The notes under the pieces: generated by a model
Told to the model about the DNA's origin: nothing
The model's input: only the letters and a program-made list of their open reading frames with translations
The model's database searches: none
Shown: positions 24,122-32,573 of the stretch, piece after piece
Position numbering within the stretch: position 1 is the first letter of the stretch
Layout of the letters: the number at the start of each line of letters is the position of its first letter
Source of the DNA: Acidithiobacillus caldus ATCC 51756
GTDB lineage: Bacteria > Pseudomonadota > Gammaproteobacteria > Acidithiobacillales > Acidithiobacillaceae
Assembly (NCBI RefSeq): GCF_000175575.2
Contig: NZ_CP005987.1
Span: 129,229 to 171,972, forward strand
Direction of reading: 5' to 3'
DNA: 42,744 nt
Translations under genes and position numbers: made by a program

Positions 24122-25453
24122 ATGACGTACGAAGAAGCGTTGGAGTTTCTGCAAGAGCGGGATATTCGTTATGTTCTGGCGCAGTTCGTGGATATCCACG
24201 GTGCAGCCAAAACCAAGTCCGTGCCGGTCAAACATTTTGCCAGTATTCTCGAAAACGGTGCCGGTTTTGCCGGTTTTGCCGTGTGGGGACTGGGCATGGA
24301 ACCCCACGGACCGGATTTTATGGCCGTTGGCGACCTTTCTACCCTGTCTCTGGTTCCCTGGCAGCCGGGATATGCGCGCATCGTTTGTGATGGCCATGTA
24401 CACGGCAAACCCTGGCCTTTTGACACCAGGGTAACGTTGAAAACGCAAGTTCAGCGCCTGACTGAGCGGGGCTGGACCCTGTATACCGGATTGGAGCCGG
24501 AGTTTTCCTTGCTGCAGCGAGACGACCACGGGCGTATCCATCCCTGTGACCCGAGTGACTCTCTGCCAAAACCGTGTTACGACTACAAGGGGCTCTCTCG
24601 ATCGCGAGCGTTCTTGGAACGGCTGGTAAGTAGCTTGATCGCCTGTGATATCGATGTCTATCAAATTGACCACGAGGACGCCAATGGGCAGTTCGAAGTC
24701 AATTATACCTATACCGACTGTTTGCGCTCTTGCGATCAATTCACCTTTTTCAAAATGGCAGCGGCGGAAATCGCTCACGACATGGGATTGATCTGTTCTT
24801 TCATGCCCAAGCCCTTTCCCAATCGGCCGGGGAATGGGATGCACATGCATCTCTCTATCGGCAATGCTGAGGGCCAGAACTTGTTTGCCGACGCGGGCGA
24901 CCCCAAAGGCCTTGGCTTGTCTTCCGTCGCATACCATTTTCTTGGCGGGTTGCTTGCACACGCACCGGCTCTCGCTGCCTTCTGTGCGCCTACGGTCAAT
25001 TCTTACAAGCGGCTCGTGGTCGGCCGTTCCCTGACGGGCGCCACCTGGGCTCCAGCCTACATTAGCTATGGCGATAACAATCGGTCCTCTATGGTCCGCA
25101 TTCCTGGTGGGCGTTTGGAGTTACGCCTTCCAGATGGATCCAGTAATGCCTATCTGGCTACCGCCGCGGTCATTGCGGCTGGCTTAGATGGAGTCGATCG
25201 AAAGCTGGATCCTGGGGCTCCAGTGAATGCCAACTTGTACGATTGGTCACCTGAGGCACTCAAGGAAGCAGGGATAGGGGTCCTTCCACAAAACCTGCAC
25301 GAGGCCTTGCTGGCCCTTGAGGCGGATCCAACCGTGCGTCAGGCCCTCGGTCCTGTAGCTGAGGAGTTTCTGCGTCTCAAGCACATGGAATGGGTGGAAT
25401 ATATGCGCCACGTTTCGGATTGGGAGCTACAGAGTTATCTGGAGTTCTTTTGA
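24122..25453 (+). CDS. gmaS: gamma-glutamylmethylamide synthetase (glutamine synthetase-like)
   Basis: 443 residues. Glutamine synthetase fold with the catalytic '[10 protein letters not shown]' (E125, E127), '[13 protein letters not shown]' (E192) and 'GNGMHMHLS' blocks and the C-terminal '[18 protein letters not shown]'. Ligates methylamine to glutamate with ATP, giving gamma-glutamylmethylamide. ATG 24122 is chosen because gaaggaggg stands just upstream; the frame is open further up but runs into mgdD. Lies between mgdD and mgsA exactly as in known N-methylglutamate clusters. GlnT-type glutamine synthetases are close relatives, so substrate is inferred from context. Confidence 0.87.
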   Translation: MTYEEALEFLQERDIRYVLAQFVDIHGAAKTKSVPVKHFASILENGAGFAGFAVWGLGMEPHGPDFMAVGDLSTLSLVPWQPGYARIVCDGHVHGKPWPFDTRVTLKTQVQRLTERGWTLYTGLEPEFSLLQRDDHGRIHPCDPSDSLPKPCYDYKGLSRSRAFLERLVSSLIACDIDVYQIDHEDANGQFEVNYTYTDCLRSCDQFTFFKMAAAEIAHDMGLICSFMPKPFPNRPGNGMHMHLSIGNAEGQNLFADAGDPKGLGLSSVAYHFLGGLLAHAPALAAFCAPTVNSYKRLVVGRSLTGATWAPAYISYGDNNRSSMVRIPGGRLELRLPDGSSNAYLATAAVIAAGLDGVDRKLDPGAPVNANLYDWSPEALKEAGIGVLPQNLHEALLALEADPTVRQALGPVAEEFLRLKHMEWVEYMRHVSDWELQSYLEFF

Positions 25454-25464
25454 GCAAGCAAGCT

Positions 25465-25480
25465 CGTGCCGTTGGGCACG
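25465..25480 (+). other. short hairpin between gmaS and mgsA
   Basis: A 6-bp stem cgtgcc / ggcacg with a 4-nt loop in the 46-nt gap, followed by aaaggag, the mgsA ribosome site. No T-run, so it is not a terminator; it might adjust mRNA stability or relative expression. Confidence 0.3.
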
Positions 25481-25499
25481 GAGAAAGGAGAATGCAGCC

Positions 25500-26402
25500 A
25501 TGTGTGGGATCGTTGGTCTGTTGATCAAAAAAGAAGAGTTGTATCCCCAATTAGGGGGCTGGATGCTGCCCATGCTGCAGGGGATGACGGAGCGTGGGCC
25601 AGATTCTGCGGGTGTCGCCGTATTTATCGATAACGTCTCGGAAGCACAGTCTCAGATCAGCTTGTATGTTGGACAGGCTGCAGGATATGGGTGGGCAGCC
25701 CTGGCTAAACGGATGGAGGACGATCTGCAAACGAGGGTGACTATACAGTCGTGCGCCAACCATGCGATTTTGCAGAGCGATATCCAAGCTACCCAAAAAA
25801 TTCAATCTTGGGTACGGGACAATGCCCCGGAGGTTCAAATGCTGGCTCTAGGCCATCGGATGATCGTCTACAAGGATGTGGGACGCCCGGCCGAAGTGGC
25901 CGATCGGTATGCCCTGGGAACGGTGCAGGGGAGTCACTTGGTGGCACACACACGCATGGCCACAGAATCCGCTGTTACCCCGGATCGGGCGCACCCCTTT
26001 ACGGCGGGAAAGGATTTTTGTTTGGTGCACAACGGCTCCCTGTCCAACCCTTACAGTCTCCGCCGTACCCTGGAAGCCGAGGGGATCGTCTTCGCTACCG
26101 ACAACGATACCGAGGCCGCATGCCGCTTTCTGGAATGGCGTTTACGCGAAGGCGATACGCTGGAAGCAGCCATTGAGAAAAGCTTTTCGGCGCTTGATGG
26201 GTTTTTCACTTTCCTGATGGGGACGACGGATGAAATGGCTCTAGTACGCGATCCTTTTGCCTGTAAACCCGCCGTTGTTGCTGAAACTAGCGATTATGTT
26301 GCCATCGCCTCAGAGTTCCGAGCCCTCGCGCATCTTCCGGATATCGATCATGCGCATGTCTTTGAGCCAGCCCCGGAGGAGATTTACCTATGGAAGGTCT
26401 GA
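25500..26402 (+). CDS. mgsA: N-methylglutamate synthase subunit A (class II amidotransferase domain)
   Basis: 300 residues starting MCGIVG, so removal of Met exposes the nucleophile Cys of Ntn-type glutamine amidotransferases. 'VAHTRMATESAVTPDRAHPF', 'HNGSLSNPYSLRR' and 'DNDTEAACRFLEWRL' match the GltB/PurF amidotransferase domain as a stand-alone protein. It would release the methylamine from gamma-glutamylmethylamide. The ribosome site gaaaggag is strong; the 3' end overlaps mgsB by 13 nt. Confidence 0.88.
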   Translation: MCGIVGLLIKKEELYPQLGGWMLPMLQGMTERGPDSAGVAVFIDNVSEAQSQISLYVGQAAGYGWAALAKRMEDDLQTRVTIQSCANHAILQSDIQATQKIQSWVRDNAPEVQMLALGHRMIVYKDVGRPAEVADRYALGTVQGSHLVAHTRMATESAVTPDRAHPFTAGKDFCLVHNGSLSNPYSLRRTLEAEGIVFATDNDTEAACRFLEWRLREGDTLEAAIEKSFSALDGFFTFLMGTTDEMALVRDPFACKPAVVAETSDYVAIASEFRALAHLPDIDHAHVFEPAPEEIYLWKV

Positions 26403-27088
26403 CCTTCGATCTGCGCAACACCTCGGTGCGTGAGATCAATCAATATTTGCATCAAACTATTGCTCAGGATACTGGCGGGACCGTCGCCATTGAACATCCC
26501 GATGGGGCGCACAATTTGGCCGTGGGCTTGAATGCCCCATGGAAGGTGCACATTCTTGGTCACGCAGGGTATTACGCTGGCGGGATGAACCAAAAAGCAA
26601 CCGTTATGATTGATGGAAGTGCCGGCACTGGTGTCGCAGAAAACATGATGAGCGGACGGGTACACGTTCGTGGATTTGCATCCAATGCGGCAGGGGCATC
26701 CGCTCATGGAGGGCTTTTAATTATCGATGGAGACGCCGGACTGCGCTGTGGAATTTCGCTGAAAGGTGGGGATATTGTTGTTGGGGGTTCGGTCGGTAGT
26801 TTCAGTGCATTCATGGCGCAAGCAGGACGTATGGTTGTCTGTGGTAATGCGGGCGATGCTTTTGGAGATTCGCTCTACGAAGCAGTGCTGTATGTAAGGG
26901 GTAAAATTGCGTCTCTGGGGGCAGATGCGCAGGAGGAGCCAATGCAAGAAGCAGACTATCAGGCCGTTGACGCTTTATTGCGTGCAGCGGGAACGGACTA
27001 TCGGCACTACGATGCGCAACAATTCCGCAGGATCGCCTCGTCACGCAAACTTTATCATTGGAATGCCGACGCACGACACGACTACTGA
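26390..27088 (+). CDS. mgsB: N-methylglutamate synthase subunit B (GXGXG beta-helix)
   Basis: 232 residues. Repeated G-x-G-x-G turns ('MIDGSAGTGVAENM', 'IIDGDAGLRCGISLKGGDIV', 'VCGNAGDAFGDSLYEAVLYV') form the right-handed beta-helix found as the C-terminal domain of glutamate synthase GltB, here separate. A structural/scaffold subunit between the amidotransferase and the FMN subunit. Overlaps mgsA by 13 nt; mgsC starts 13 nt after its stop. Confidence 0.88.
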   Translation: MEGLTFDLRNTSVREINQYLHQTIAQDTGGTVAIEHPDGAHNLAVGLNAPWKVHILGHAGYYAGGMNQKATVMIDGSAGTGVAENMMSGRVHVRGFASNAAGASAHGGLLIIDGDAGLRCGISLKGGDIVVGGSVGSFSAFMAQAGRMVVCGNAGDAFGDSLYEAVLYVRGKIASLGADAQEEPMQEADYQAVDALLRAAGTDYRHYDAQQFRRIASSRKLYHWNADARHDY

Positions 27089-27101
27089 GAGGATTTACAG
27101 C

Positions 27102-28460
27102 ATGAAAACCGCGAATCACCACGTTCCTGCACAAGAAATATCCGCCGGCTACGACCCGACAGTTCTTAGTTATATCCAACAGGCGGCGACGCATGGTCTC
27201 TACGAAATCCGTGGGTTAGGTGCAAAACGCAGAGTGCCGCACTTCGATGACTTGTTATTACTGGGGGCCTCAATGTCGCGTTACCCCCTTGAAGGGTATC
27301 GTGAAAAATGCTCTACACAAACAGTGCTTGGGACACGGTATGCCAGCAAGCCCATCGTCTTGGATATTCCGATCACTATCGCCGGTATGAGTTTTGGAGC
27401 CCTTTCGGCGTCGGTGAAGGAAGCGTTGGGGCGGGCTGCCTCTGCTGTCGGAACTTCAACCACAACGGGCGACGGTGGAATGACGGAAGAGGAGCGGATC
27501 GCATCAAAAATCCTCGTGTATCAATGTTTACCTTCGCGCTATGGATTCCGGCCAGATGACCTACGTCGTGCCGATGCAATCGAGATTGTCATTGGCCAAG
27601 GTGCGAAGCCAGGGGGTGGTGGCATGTTGCTGGGACAAAAAATTAATCCTCGCGTGGCGGCCATGCGTACCCTACCGGCCGGGATTGACCAACGTTCTGC
27701 TTGCCGCCATCCCGATTGGACTGGTCCAGACGACCTTACGATAAAAATCCAGGAGCTCCGTGAGATTACGGATTGGGAGAAGCCGATATACGTTAAAATC
27801 GGTGCGTCTCGCACCTATCACGATGTAAAACTTGCTGTCCACGCCGGTGCCGACGTAATCGTGTTGGATGGGATGCAGGGGGGAACAGCCGCAACCCAGC
27901 AGGTCTTCATAGAACATGTGGGCATTCCCACCCTGGCTGCGCTGCGTCAGGCGGTGCAGGCTCTGGAAGATTTGGGAATGAAAAACACGGTGCAGTTGGT
28001 AATTTCTGGAGGTATCCGCACCGGCGCGGACGTTGCCAAGGCGTTGGCAATGGGGGCAGACGCGGTATCCATAGGACAAGGAGTGCTCATGGCGATGGGC
28101 TGTAATGCGCCGACATGGACGGACCTCGCTGGAAACGCAATAGACGCACAGGAGGACTACCAAACCCTGGGGACAATGCCGGGAGCATGTCACCACTGTC
28201 ACACGGGGCGTTGTCCCGTCGGCATAACGACTCAGGATGCCATTCTGGAGAAACGATTAACTCCAGATTGGGCAGCGAAGCGGGTTCAGAATTATCTGCA
28301 AACGCTCACTATGGAGTTAACTACTCTGGCACGTGCATGTGGAAAGAGTAACGTCCATCATCTGGAGCGAGAAGACTTGGTAGCGCTCACCGTGGAGGCG
28401 GCCGCAATGGCCAGAGTACCGCTTGCAGGAACAGCATGGGTGCCTGGACTGGGAGGTTAG
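27102..28460 (+). CDS. mgsC: N-methylglutamate synthase subunit C (FMN, glutamate synthase-like)
   Basis: 452 residues. The GltS FMN/TIM-barrel domain is clear: 'IGQGAKPGGGGMLLGQK' (164-180), 'VKIGASRTYHDVKLAVHAGAD', 'VISGGIRTGADVAKALAMGAD', and a 3Fe-4S-type cluster motif C363-x2-C366-x4-C371 ('CHHCHTGRCPVGI'). Transfers methylamine, channelled from MgsA, to 2-oxoglutarate and reduces it to N-methylglutamate. ATG 27102 has gagagga upstream; the frame is open earlier but overlaps mgsB. Last gene of the GC-rich block. Confidence 0.9.
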   Translation: MKTANHHVPAQEISAGYDPTVLSYIQQAATHGLYEIRGLGAKRRVPHFDDLLLLGASMSRYPLEGYREKCSTQTVLGTRYASKPIVLDIPITIAGMSFGALSASVKEALGRAASAVGTSTTTGDGGMTEEERIASKILVYQCLPSRYGFRPDDLRRADAIEIVIGQGAKPGGGGMLLGQKINPRVAAMRTLPAGIDQRSACRHPDWTGPDDLTIKIQELREITDWEKPIYVKIGASRTYHDVKLAVHAGADVIVLDGMQGGTAATQQVFIEHVGIPTLAALRQAVQALEDLGMKNTVQLVISGGIRTGADVAKALAMGADAVSIGQGVLMAMGCNAPTWTDLAGNAIDAQEDYQTLGTMPGACHHCHTGRCPVGITTQDAILEKRLTPDWAAKRVQNYLQTLTMELTTLARACGKSNVHHLEREDLVALTVEAAAMARVPLAGTAWVPGLGG

Positions 28461-28566
28461 ATATAATTCTCAGAAACTGCCCAGCTAATCATATGGAGGC
28501 ACTATTATCACCACCGTAATACAGGATTGACAGATACCATCTTAACCAATTCTTAGGATACACCTA

Positions 28567-29433
28567 ATGACCGCAAACATACTTGATGGAAAGTCTCTAG
28601 CCAGATCAATCATCAACGATCTGAGTAGACGTGTCTCTCAACTTACTTTTCATAAGCTCACACCGGCTCTCGCCGTCATACTTATTGGAGATGATCCAGC
28701 ATCGGCATTATATGTTAAAAACAAGGCAAACGCCTGCGACCAATGCGGAATAAAGAACATTATCTACCGCTATAATAACAACGTTTCACAACAACAAATC
28801 ATAAATGATATATACATGTTAAATGATGACCCAACTATTCACGGTATTCTAGTTCAGCTACCACTTCCTAAACATATAGATATACCGCATATAATCGAAT
28901 CTATATCGCCACGAAAGGACGTTGATGGTTTTCATCCATATAATGTTGGGAGATTGGCCGTTGGATCACCAACGCACCTCTTGCCATGCACCCCAAAGGG
29001 CGTAATCAACTTACTTAAATATAATCATATATCTCTATCTGGAGCAAACGTAGTTGTTATAGGAGCGAGCAATATTGTTGGTAAGCCATTATCTAACATG
29101 CTTATAAATGAGGGCGCAACCGTCAGTATATGTCACAAACTGACAACCAATCTGAGTGATCACACCAGAAATGCTGACATATTGATTTCAGCCACTGGAC
29201 ATGCCGGACTAATCTGCAGCGAAATGGTAAAGCGAGCGGCCGTTGTTGTTGACGTGGGCATATCGAGAAATGCCGATGGCAGAATCATTGGTGATGTCGA
29301 TTACGAAAACGTGCGCAAAATAGCATCATGGATAACCCCCGTACCAGGCGGTGTTGGCCCAATGACTATTGCCATGCTTCTTGAAAACACTGTTTGTGCC
29401 GCAGAACGGCTCCTCAACATTTCGAGTGCGTAA
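28567..29433 (+). CDS. folD: methylene-THF dehydrogenase/cyclohydrolase
   Basis: 288 residues. Catalytic Y49/K53 ('YVKNKANACDQCGI') and 'PRKDVDGFHPYNVGRLAVG' are conserved, then the NADP site 'VVVIGASNIVGKPLSNML' and 'PVPGGVGPMTIAMLLENT'. Converts 5,10-methylene-THF to 10-formyl-THF, the substrate of PurU. It follows mgsC after 106 nt, which contain a perfect TTGACA (28527-28532) but a poor -10. Codon use is much more AT-rich than the mgd/mgs genes, so it was acquired separately. The last eight codons (RLLNISSA) lie in the left end of the ISL3 copy starting at 29408, yet the enzyme's conserved core is complete. Confidence 0.9.
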   Translation: MTANILDGKSLARSIINDLSRRVSQLTFHKLTPALAVILIGDDPASALYVKNKANACDQCGIKNIIYRYNNNVSQQQIINDIYMLNDDPTIHGILVQLPLPKHIDIPHIIESISPRKDVDGFHPYNVGRLAVGSPTHLLPCTPKGVINLLKYNHISLSGANVVVIGASNIVGKPLSNMLINEGATVSICHKLTTNLSDHTRNADILISATGHAGLICSEMVKRAAVVVDVGISRNADGRIIGDVDYENVRKIASWITPVPGGVGPMTIAMLLENTVCAAERLLNISSA

Positions 29434-30717
29434 GGCGAAATTATTGTTCTATGAGAAGGGCAGCTAGATGAGACAAAGGATGGATCAAGTAAATCAGCTG
29501 TTCACTAAGGCACTGGGATTGGTTCTATCGTGGGCGGTGGACGACGTGCGGTTTACCGTAGAAGAGAAACGGCTGGACCTGCACGGCAACGTCCCCAAGG
29601 GGAGTCACTTGCCATGCCCGGTCTGCGGTCAGGATTGCCAGGTACTCGACACCCAGGAGAATTTCTGGAGCCAATTGGATTTCTTTCAGCGTGTGGCGGA
29701 TCTCCGCGTCCGCGTACCTCCGTTCCAGTGCCAAGAACAGGGAGTGCATTTGGCGCCTCTTCCTTGGGCGCGGGAAGGCTCGGGGTTCAGGTTATTCTTC
29801 GAGGCTCAGGTGATGGCTACGGTCCGAGAGATGCCTGTGCTGACAGTCGTCCACTCGGTCCGTGAGACGGATCATCAGCGGCTCTGGCGTGTGCACGATC
29901 ATTTCGTTTCCAAAGCCCGCGCGGCCGTGGACCTGTCCGAGGTACACGCTATCGATGTCGTCAAAACCAGCAGGCGACGGAGCCATGATTACATTGCCCT
30001 GTTCGTGGACCTGGAGGCCAAACGCCTACTCTTTAATACGCCGGGCAAGGATGTCAGGAATCTCACGACATTCGCCGAAGATCCGCAGACCCATGGCCGC
30101 AGGGCCAAGGCCATTGCAGAAGTCAGCATGGACCTCTCACTAGTCTACGAAAAAGGAGCTGCAGCAAACCTGCCGAACGCCCAGATCACCTTAGATCGCT
30201 TCCACATCAGGATACTTATCTATGACGCCGTGGATACCGAGCGCAAGGTGGTGGAATGTCTACTTCCGGCCGAACCTGGAAAAAATCCGTTGGCTGTGGC
30301 TCAAGAGCCCGGAAAAGTTCTCGGCCAAGCAACGCGCCAGGTTCCAGGAGCTCCGAAAAAAATAGAACCTCAAGTCAGCTCAGGCTTATCAGTACTACCT
30401 GACTTTCCAGGGAATCTTCAAATCAAAAACCACCATCAAGACGAAACCCTGTTGAAGACGTGGATGGAAAACATCAAAACCAGCGGATTACCGCCCCTGA
30501 TCAAGGTTGCTTACACCATGATGAATCATTGGGACGTGCACCGCGATGGTACGAGAGCCAGATTGCCAATGGCATCCGGGGGCAGCACGTCAACAGCCAC
30601 CCCCAATCCGTCAAAACCAAAGCACGTGATTACTGCGCCCACATGAACTACCCAAAATGGCTTACCGCATACCCGGAAGCTGGATCTTAGGCTACTCACA
30701 TGAAATGTCGAAGAACC
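29408..30717 (+). mobile_element. ISL3-family element, degenerate copy
   Basis: The left end ggctcctcaacatttcgag and the right end cacatgaaatgtcgaagaacc match those of the intact copy at 32556-33859. The flanks (cgcagaac on the left, acttgtca on the right) do not form a target duplication, so one side has been rearranged. It sits with its left end inside folD and its right end against an IS1595 remnant. Confidence 0.8.
29480..30703 (+). pseudogene. ISL3 transposase pseudogene
   Basis: Aligns along its length with the intact transposase at 32628-33845. The first catalytic block 'GVDETNSRRGHDY' has become 'DVVKTSRRRSHDY', losing the catalytic Asp and the Glu after it. Frameshifts after ~30240 scramble the remainder, including the last acidic block 'GILEGFNSLL'. 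Not functional. Confidence 0.88.
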
Positions 30718-30728
30718 ACTTGTCACGG

Positions 30729-30833
30729 TGTCATGAGAAATATTTGCAACTGCACCTGGATGAGTTTGTTCACTGCTGCAGCGGACGATTTTGGGGAGCA
30801 GCGCTCAGGCTGCATCTCGTCCATGCGTCCTGA
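30729..30833 (+). pseudogene. 3' fragment of an IS1595-family transposase
   Basis: The frame reads 'CHEKYLQLHLDEFVHCCSGR' then 'FWGAALRLHLVHA', clearly the 'KYLQEYLNEFVYRFNRRFW' end of the IS1595 transposase seen at 6218-7117. Only this piece remains, cut off on the left by the degenerate ISL3 copy. It is the third IS1595 trace in the window and lies on the far side of the methylamine island from the copy at 16466. Confidence 0.75.
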
Positions 30834-30881
30834 ACCACATGCTCCAAGATTTTTCGACGAATATCGCTCGTGCGTCTATTT

Positions 30882-32573
30882 ATGAAAAAACCATATAGAG
30901 ATACTTTTGAAATAAATTACATTAAAAACCAGAGCTACTGTCGTGTTGCTCATTATTCCATATCAGCGAGTCAAAATAAAACCAATCAAGATTATATAGC
31001 TTATGCTGACGGAGGAGCCAGCCTGCGACAAACCCGCGGCAATATTTGGGTGCTGGCCGATGGTATGAGTGGTGGAAAAGCTGGAAGAGTAGCAGCAGAG
31101 TTGTTCGTCCGTCAACTAATTGATGGGTACACTCACCTTTCCCCAACCATATCAATTGCGAGCGCCCTAGGACGAGCAGTTGATGCTGCGAACAGATCAA
31201 TACATTGGTTATCACGCAACGATCCCAATCTTGCTGGAATGGCAACAGTCTTTTGTGCGATAGTAATGCGCGGATGGGAATTTTATGCGTGTTATGCGGG
31301 GGATGTTCACTGCTACCGATGGCGCAACAGAAATATTACTCTACTAACTGTTGATCATACTATTAAAGCTATGATTGGCAATATTGTATACCGAGCGGCG
31401 GGCATGAATGATGTCTTGAATACTGATTTTCACAAGTTAGATATAGAACAAGATGACATTATTATACTAATGTCTGACGGCTGCTATCGTTATCTTAAAG
31501 AACGAGAAATTAGAGAAATCATGATTTCAGCCAGTTCACTTGCAGATGCTGCAGAGAAAATGGCCAATTCCGCAATTGTTAACGGATCTCAGGACGATGT
31601 CACGATTGGCTTATTAGAGGTACTTTGGCTCCCATCAAAAACGATGAGCATTTTTGAGCACGAGTTTTTTTCAATACCGATAGGGAGACCGCCAAACATT
31701 GGCGCCAATATTGATGGTTATCATATCTTGGAGCACATATATGATGGGTATCAGAGCGTATTATTTCGGTCATTTGATGAAAAGAGCAATACTGAGAAGG
31801 TCTTAAAGTTTCCAAAGCGGCAATTAAATGATGATGATGCAATCCGGCGCACATTTGCCACTGAAGATTGGGTTTCATCGATTGTGTCTAGCCCGTGGTT
31901 GGTACGCACAGCACATGACGGACGCTGCCGCAGCCAAGTATATACTGTAATGTTATCATATAAAGGTCAAAATTTATCAATGATAATTAGATCGAAGACG
32001 CTGACCGTAAGGGAAGGACTAGAAATCATGAAGCAACTCGCAAAAGCTGTCTACGCTTTACATAAATTAAATATCATACATCGAGATATCAAGCCAGACA
32101 ATGTCTTCATCACCGACCGTGGCGATGTGTTGCTGCTTTTTGCTCTCGTACCTGGCACAATAGACCAGAAATCAAATCTTATGCTAGGAACACTGGCATA
32201 TATGGCACCAGAAATAATTGCCGGTGCGCCAGGAGATAGTCGTTCAGATGTGTATTCACTTGGTGTTACTTTCTATTATATGTTCTCTCGATGGAAGCCC
32301 CCGATCGACGCTGAAGGTTACAGATCGCTGCGCCGGTATCGTCCTGACATTCCAGACTGGCTTGATAGAGTTATAAAAAAAATGGTCTCAGCAAATCCTA
32401 GAGATCGATATTCGGATACACTTGAAGTTCTTTATGATATTGAAAGCCAAGTAGAAATGTTTGGTCTTGAAGGTGTTCAAAAAAAATCTAAGCTCATTAT
32501 TAGAGAAGTAGTTTTGCTTAGAGTGGTTGTGTTGTTGCTTATTATTATAATTTTCGGCTCTTCGACATTTTGA
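30882..32573 (+). CDS. PP2C phosphatase / Ser-Thr kinase fusion with degenerate kinase DFG
   Basis: 563 residues from ATG 30882 (an in-frame GTG lies at 30870). Numbered from that GTG: PP2C domain ~30-250 with metal-binding Asp sites 'NQDYIAY' (D41), 'LADGMSGG' (D64), 'LMSDGCY' (D203) and 'GSQDDVTIGL' (D242/243). Kinase domain ~283-530: K313 ('EKVLKFP'), 'IIHRDIKPDNVF' (H404-R-D406, N411) and 'YMAPEII'. Where DFG should be there is L423-F-A, so the Mg-binding Asp is missing and the kinase may be dead. One hydrophobic C-terminal segment ('VVLLRVVVLLLIIIIF') anchors it in the membrane. The final GSSTF and stop come from the ISL3 element inserted at 32556. Strongly AT-rich. Confidence 0.88.
   Translation: MKKPYRDTFEINYIKNQSYCRVAHYSISASQNKTNQDYIAYADGGASLRQTRGNIWVLADGMSGGKAGRVAAELFVRQLIDGYTHLSPTISIASALGRAVDAANRSIHWLSRNDPNLAGMATVFCAIVMRGWEFYACYAGDVHCYRWRNRNITLLTVDHTIKAMIGNIVYRAAGMNDVLNTDFHKLDIEQDDIIILMSDGCYRYLKEREIREIMISASSLADAAEKMANSAIVNGSQDDVTIGLLEVLWLPSKTMSIFEHEFFSIPIGRPPNIGANIDGYHILEHIYDGYQSVLFRSFDEKSNTEKVLKFPKRQLNDDDAIRRTFATEDWVSSIVSSPWLVRTAHDGRCRSQVYTVMLSYKGQNLSMIIRSKTLTVREGLEIMKQLAKAVYALHKLNIIHRDIKPDNVFITDRGDVLLLFALVPGTIDQKSNLMLGTLAYMAPEIIAGAPGDSRSDVYSLGVTFYYMFSRWKPPIDAEGYRSLRRYRPDIPDWLDRVIKKMVSANPRDRYSDTLEVLYDIESQVEMFGLEGVQKKSKLIIREVVLLRVVVLLLIIIIFGSSTF
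32548..32555 (+). repeat. 8-bp target-site duplication, left copy
   Basis: TAATTTTC directly before the ISL3 left end, identical to 33860-33867 directly after the right end. Confidence 0.9.

Noticed and set aside
30240-30700. A separate gene downstream of the ISL3 pseudogene's first frame
   Set aside because: All frames here align with the frameshifted 3' half of the ISL3 transposase.
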